A stretch of 9,677 bases of DNA from an uncultured Eubacteriales bacterium (GTDB lineage: Bacteria > Bacillota > Clostridia > Oscillospirales > Acutalibacteraceae), in assembly GCA_900321195.1 (NCBI GenBank), contig ONVG01000045.1, positions 1-9,677 on the forward strand, read 5' to 3'. The number at the start of each line of letters is the position of its first letter. The stretch's first letter is position 1. The translations under genes were made by a program, and so were the position numbers. Below the pieces are notes generated by a model. It saw only the letters and a list, made by a program, of their open reading frames with translations, did not search any database and was not told where the DNA came from. This document shows, in pieces, positions 6,327 through 9,677 of this stretch.

Positions 6327-6824
6327 ATGAGCGGAAGGACAGAAAACGAAAAGGGAAGCATAACACTTTTAGGAAATAACAAGACTGTATATTCAAGCGA
6401 CTATTCGCCGGAGGTATTGGAAACATTTCCAAACAAGCATCCTGACAATGATTATTTTGTAAAGTTCAATTGTCCGGAATTTACAAGTCTGTGTCCGATA
6501 ACCGGACAGCCGGATTTTGCGACGATATACATTTCATATATCCCTGACAGGATAATGGTGGAAAGCAAGTCATTGAAGCTTTATCTTTTCAGCTTTCGCA
6601 ATCACGGAGATTTCCATGAGGACTGTGTGAACATCATAATGAAAGACCTGATAAAGCTTATGTCGCCCAAATATATAGAGGTATGGGGAAAATTTCTCCC
6701 AAGAGGAGGACTTTCCATCGACCCGTACTGTAATTACGGTATGCCCGGAACAAAGTGGGAAAAGCTTGCATGGGACAGGCTCGCAAATCACGACCTTTAT
6801 CCCGAAGCTGTCAACAACAGATAG
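6327..6824 (+). CDS. queF: NADPH-dependent preQ0 reductase (QueF), type I
   Basis: It reduces the nitrile of preQ0 to the amine of preQ1, the only known biological nitrile-to-amine reduction, and completes the pathway encoded here. The 165-residue length equals that of the unimodular Bacillus enzyme. The catalytic residues Cys56 (FTSLCPITGQPDF), Asp63, His97 and Glu98 (GDFHED) are present at almost identical positions. The QueF motif is seen as ESKSLKLY (79-86). The ribosome site GGAGG (6315-6319) lies inside the end of queC, implying coupled translation. PreQ1 would next be inserted into tRNA by Tgt and QueA/QueG (or QueH), none of which lie in this window. Confidence 0.96.
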   Translation: MSGRTENEKGSITLLGNNKTVYSSDYSPEVLETFPNKHPDNDYFVKFNCPEFTSLCPITGQPDFATIYISYIPDRIMVESKSLKLYLFSFRNHGDFHEDCVNIIMKDLIKLMSPKYIEVWGKFLPRGGLSIDPYCNYGMPGTKWEKLAWDRLANHDLYPEAVNNR

Positions 6825-6858
6825 CATCTTAATAATAAGGAATATGGAGAAATTAAGG

Positions 6859-7377
6859 ATGGCAGAACTTAATATAGTGCTTGTAGAACCTGAGATACCT
6901 CAGAATACAGGAAATATCGCAAGGACATGCGCGGCAACGGGCGCAAGACTTCATATAGTAAAGCCTATGGGTTTTACTCCTACCGACAAGCATCTGAAAA
7001 GAGCAGGTCTTGACTATTGGTATCTTCTTGATATAACATATTATGAGGATTTGAATGACTTCTTTGAGAAAAACAAGGGCGGAAACTTTTACTATTTCTC
7101 AACGAAAGCACCGCGAAAATATACCGATATAGAATATCCCGACAAATGCTTTATAGTTTTCGGCAAGGAAACAAAGGGACTTCCCGAAAAGCTTCTTTTC
7201 AATAATCCCGAAACTACCGTCAGGATACCCATGATAGATGAGGCAAGGAGTCTCAATCTTTCGAATTCGGCGGCAATAGCGGCTTATGAAGTACTTCGTC
7301 AGTGGGATTTTCCGGAGCTTCTCAACAACGGAAAGCTGAGGGAATTTGACTGGAAGGATGCTTATAATATAAGCTAA
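6859..7377 (+). CDS. trmL: tRNA (cytidine(34)-2'-O)-methyltransferase (TrmL), SPOUT family
   Basis: This SPOUT methyltransferase 2'-O-methylates the wobble nucleotide of tRNA-Leu isoacceptors using SAM. From 6859 the protein has 172 residues, close to the usual TrmL length of about 155-170. Motifs are NIVLVEPEIPQNTGNIAR (motif 1 with the conserved Asn and Arg), IVFGKETKGLP (the knot loop that binds SAM) and RIPMIDEARSLNLSNSAA (motif 3). The start at 6859 has GGAG (6847-6850) 8 bases upstream. An ATG at 6844 is possible, but its purine site is only 3 bases away. It follows queF after 34 bases with no visible terminator, so it may share the queuosine transcript. Confidence 0.92.
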   Translation: MAELNIVLVEPEIPQNTGNIARTCAATGARLHIVKPMGFTPTDKHLKRAGLDYWYLLDITYYEDLNDFFEKNKGGNFYYFSTKAPRKYTDIEYPDKCFIVFGKETKGLPEKLLFNNPETTVRIPMIDEARSLNLSNSAAIAAYEVLRQWDFPELLNNGKLREFDWKDAYNIS

Positions 7378-7411
7378 GAAAAATAATTACAGGAATGAAA
7401 GGAAAGAAAAA

Positions 7412-9013
7412 ATGATAACAGTATCTAATGTATCTATAAATTTCAGCGGAGTACCGCTTTTCTCGGATGTTGACCTGAAATTCACCGACGGCAACTGCTA
7501 CGGAATAATAGGTGCAAACGGCGCAGGAAAATCGACATTCCTTAAAGTGCTTTCGGGTGAGCTTGAACCGACAAAGGGAGAAGTAATAATACCCGAAAAT
7601 ACAAGAATGTCCGTACTGAAGCAGGATCATTTCGCATTTGACAGCTATACGGTCCTTGATACGGTAATATACGGCAATAAAAAGCTTTATGACATAATGA
7701 AGGAAAAGGACGCTATATATCTTAAAGAGGATTTTTCCGAGGAGGACGGCATAAGAGCATCGGAGCTTGAAGCGGAATTTGCCGAGCTTAACGGTTGGGA
7801 GGCTGAGAGTGACGCATCTAAGCTTATACAGGGACTCGGACTTTCAGAGGATATACTTTATTCTCAGATGTCATCACTTACGGGCAATGAAAAGGTCAAG
7901 GTACTTCTTGCACAGGCGCTTTTCGGAAATCCTGAGATAATACTCCTTGACGAGCCTACTAACAACCTTGATATAAAGGCTATAGCATGGCTTGAAGATT
8001 TTATAATGGACTATGAGGGAACAGTCATAGTCGTATCGCATGACAGACATTTTCTCAATACTGTATGTACACACATGGTAGATATCGACTATAACAAGAT
8101 AAAGATGTATGTGGGAAACTATGAGTTCTGGTACGAGTCATCACAGCTCATACAGGCTATGATAAAACAGCAGAACAAAAAGACGGAGGAAAAGATAAAG
8201 GAGCTTCAGAGCTTCGTTCAGCGTTTCTCGGCTAACAAATCCAAGTCAAAGCAGGCAACATCAAGAAGAAAGCTTCTTGAAAAGCTGAGTGTAGAAGAAA
8301 TGCCTGCATCAAGCAGACGTTATCCGTTCGTAGGCTTTACAATGGACAGGGAAGTAGGCAAAGAGGTGCTTACAGTCGAGAACCTTTCAAAAACTGTTGA
8401 TGGTGAAAAGGTGCTTGACAACGTATCGTTCAGGATAGAGCGTACAGACAAGGTGGCTTTCCTTTGTGACAACGAAATAGCCGTGACGACACTTTTTGAG
8501 ATACTCATGGGCAATATGGAGCCTGACGAGGGAAAATATAAATGGGGCGTAAGCACATCACAGTCATATTTCCCGAAGGATAACACAAGCTTTTTCGAGG
8601 GAAATGACATGTCCATAATAGACTGGATACGTCAGTACGTCAGAGGCAGCGACAATACGGATACATATCTCAGAGGATTTCTCGGAAGAATGCTGTTTTC
8701 GGGCGATGATGTTTTCAAGCCTGTAAAGGTGCTTTCGGGCGGTGAAAAAGTGCGCTGCATGCTTTCAAGAATGATGATGTTCGGGGCAAACTGTCTTGTT
8801 CTCGACCAGCCGACAAACCATCTTGACCTTGAGTCTATAACCGCAGTCAACAAGGGCTTGCAGGCATTCAAGGGCGTAGTTCTCTTTACATCACATGACC
8901 ATGAATTCATATCTACTGTTGCAAACAGGATAATAGTTATAGAGAAAGAGGGCATCAAGGATATAACCGCATCATATGACGAGTATATTTCCGAGAAATA
9001 TCAGGTGGTCTGA
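7412..9013 (+). CDS. ABC-F family ATPase (YkpA/YbiT-like) with an asymmetric second ATP site
   Basis: This soluble tandem ABC protein of 533 residues has no membrane segments. ABC-F proteins act on the ribosome near the tRNA exit site, some as translation factors and some as antibiotic-protection proteins. NBD1 has Walker A GANGAGKST (34-42), signature LTGNEK (156-161), Walker B LLDEPTNNLD with Asp180-Glu181, and switch His210. A charged helical linker (about 240-300) ends in a conserved SSRRYPFVGF segment. NBD2 has the degenerate Walker A CDNEIAVTT with Val358 in place of Lys, intact signature LSGGEK (441-446), Walker B LDQPTNHLD with Gln466 replacing the catalytic Glu, and switch His495. 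The composite site of NBD1 Walker A and NBD2 signature is consensus; the other is degenerate. The ribosome site is AAAGGAA (7398-7404). Context suggests a housekeeping translation role, not resistance. Confidence 0.9.
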   Translation: MITVSNVSINFSGVPLFSDVDLKFTDGNCYGIIGANGAGKSTFLKVLSGELEPTKGEVIIPENTRMSVLKQDHFAFDSYTVLDTVIYGNKKLYDIMKEKDAIYLKEDFSEEDGIRASELEAEFAELNGWEAESDASKLIQGLGLSEDILYSQMSSLTGNEKVKVLLAQALFGNPEIILLDEPTNNLDIKAIAWLEDFIMDYEGTVIVVSHDRHFLNTVCTHMVDIDYNKIKMYVGNYEFWYESSQLIQAMIKQQNKKTEEKIKELQSFVQRFSANKSKSKQATSRRKLLEKLSVEEMPASSRRYPFVGFTMDREVGKEVLTVENLSKTVDGEKVLDNVSFRIERTDKVAFLCDNEIAVTTLFEILMGNMEPDEGKYKWGVSTSQSYFPKDNTSFFEGNDMSIIDWIRQYVRGSDNTDTYLRGFLGRMLFSGDDVFKPVKVLSGGEKVRCMLSRMMMFGANCLVLDQPTNHLDLESITAVNKGLQAFKGVVLFTSHDHEFISTVANRIIVIEKEGIKDITASYDEYISEKYQVV

Positions 9014-9040
9014 TAAATATTCGCAGGGGGGAACAGTCGC

Positions 9041-9677
9041 ATGAGTAATGCGGAGATATTTCTTGATAAGTACAAGATACTTGAAGAGGAGCTTACAAGA
9101 AAATACAACTATGATGAAAAATACGGCAGTTCTGTTGTACGCTTTATAAACGACAAAGAGGGCAGGCCGTACCGTGACAGGCTCGATCTTTGCAGGGAGA
9201 TACGGAATTTTCTTTCTCACCATTCGGATATAGACAGCGCGCCTGTAGTACAGCCGTCAGACAGTATAATAGAATTTATAGATCAGGTAACGGACTATGT
9301 AAAGCGTCCGCCGCTTGCGCTTCCGTTTGCAACGCAGTTTTCGGATATACTTAAAACAAGTCCTAATCAGCGTGTACAGCTTGTCATGAAGAAGATGCAG
9401 AAATTGGGATTTTCACATGTACCTGTTTTAGAAAACGGCAGCATGATAGGAGTTTTCAGTATAGGAACATTTTTCGGATATGCATTGAGCAGGGGAATGA
9501 CGTCAATGAGTGATGACATGCTGATAGATAATTTCCGAGAGCTTTTGCCGCCTGACAGGCACGAAAACGAAAGATTTCTGTTTATGACGAAAGATGCAAC
9601 TATCTTCAAAGTAAGAAATGAATTGGAAAAACGCAGTCAGCGGAGCAAAAGGCGTGCGGCTGTATTCATAACGGACA
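9041..9677 (+). CDS. CBS-domain protein with a HEPN-like N-terminal region (3' end beyond window)
   Basis: The frame is open from ATG 9041 to the window end (212 residues seen), with AGGGGGG (9025-9031) as ribosome site. The N-terminal part (about 1-85) looks helical and charged and carries RNFLSH, an R-x4-H motif (Arg55 to His60, Asn56 next to the Arg) preceded by LDLCREI. This pattern is typical of HEPN-domain RNases, though a match this short is only suggestive. From about residue 93 a CBS domain is seen, with MKKMQKLGFSHVPVLENG and IGVFS (116-140). A second CBS domain appears to begin near 165 and ends in an AAVFITD segment at the window edge. CBS pairs normally bind adenine nucleotides as a regulatory switch. 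There is no signal peptide or membrane segment. It follows the ABC-F gene by 27 bases, probably co-transcribed. The exact function is not known. Confidence 0.82.
   Translation, partial: MSNAEIFLDKYKILEEELTRKYNYDEKYGSSVVRFINDKEGRPYRDRLDLCREIRNFLSHHSDIDSAPVVQPSDSIIEFIDQVTDYVKRPPLALPFATQFSDILKTSPNQRVQLVMKKMQKLGFSHVPVLENGSMIGVFSIGTFFGYALSRGMTSMSDDMLIDNFRELLPPDRHENERFLFMTKDATIFKVRNELEKRSQRSKRRAAVFITD

Noticed and set aside
6844..6858. ATG 6844 as the trmL start
   Set aside because: The purine site before it is only about 3 bases away. ATG 6859 has GGAG at good spacing and matches the usual TrmL N-terminus.
7412..9013. Antibiotic-resistance ABC-F protein
   Set aside because: Motifs match the YkpA/YbiT housekeeping-type group, and the context is tRNA modification with no resistance or mobile genes nearby.

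Overview
This window looks like a chromosomal segment from a low-to-moderate GC Gram-positive anaerobe, most likely a Ruminococcus-like member of the Clostridia (Oscillospiraceae). The evidence is strong purine-rich Shine-Dalgarno sites before almost every gene, sigma-A type promoters close to consensus, a YkpA/YbiT-type ABC-F protein, and small malic-enzyme and RssA-like patatin proteins of Firmicutes type. This assignment rests on gene content and style; no species can be named from the sequence.

Layout: positions 1-251 are noncoding and hold a GC-rich hairpin, a degenerate direct repeat and a long-loop inverted repeat. A malic enzyme gene lies on the minus strand (252-1424) with its own promoter. 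Divergent from it, a patatin-like serine hydrolase (start reassigned to 1695) is followed after 19 bases by a protein of the archaeal-type cofactor-independent phosphoglycerate mutase family that has lost most of its predicted metal-binding residues.

The centre is a complete preQ1 (queuosine precursor) operon, queD-queE-folE-queC-queF (3976-6824), with gaps of 2 to 13 bases. It encodes every step from GTP to preQ1. A perfect TTGACA/TATAAT promoter precedes a leader of about 160 bases. The leader resembles a preQ1-I riboswitch: a P1 stem, an A-rich tail, an antiterminator complementary to the 3' arm of a first terminator, then a second, stronger terminator directly before the queD ribosome binding site.

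Downstream on the same strand, with no visible terminator, come trmL (2'-O-methylation of the tRNA wobble nucleotide), an ABC-F ATPase and a CBS-domain protein cut by the window end. Together they form a run of genes concerned with tRNA position 34 and the ribosome.

The most unusual observations are the apparently dead or repurposed phosphoglycerate-mutase-like protein, an ABC-F protein whose substitutions all fall in one of its two composite ATP sites, a HEPN-type R-x4-H motif ahead of the CBS domains, and the tandem-terminator queuosine leader. I see no mobile element, CRISPR array, rRNA or tRNA gene.
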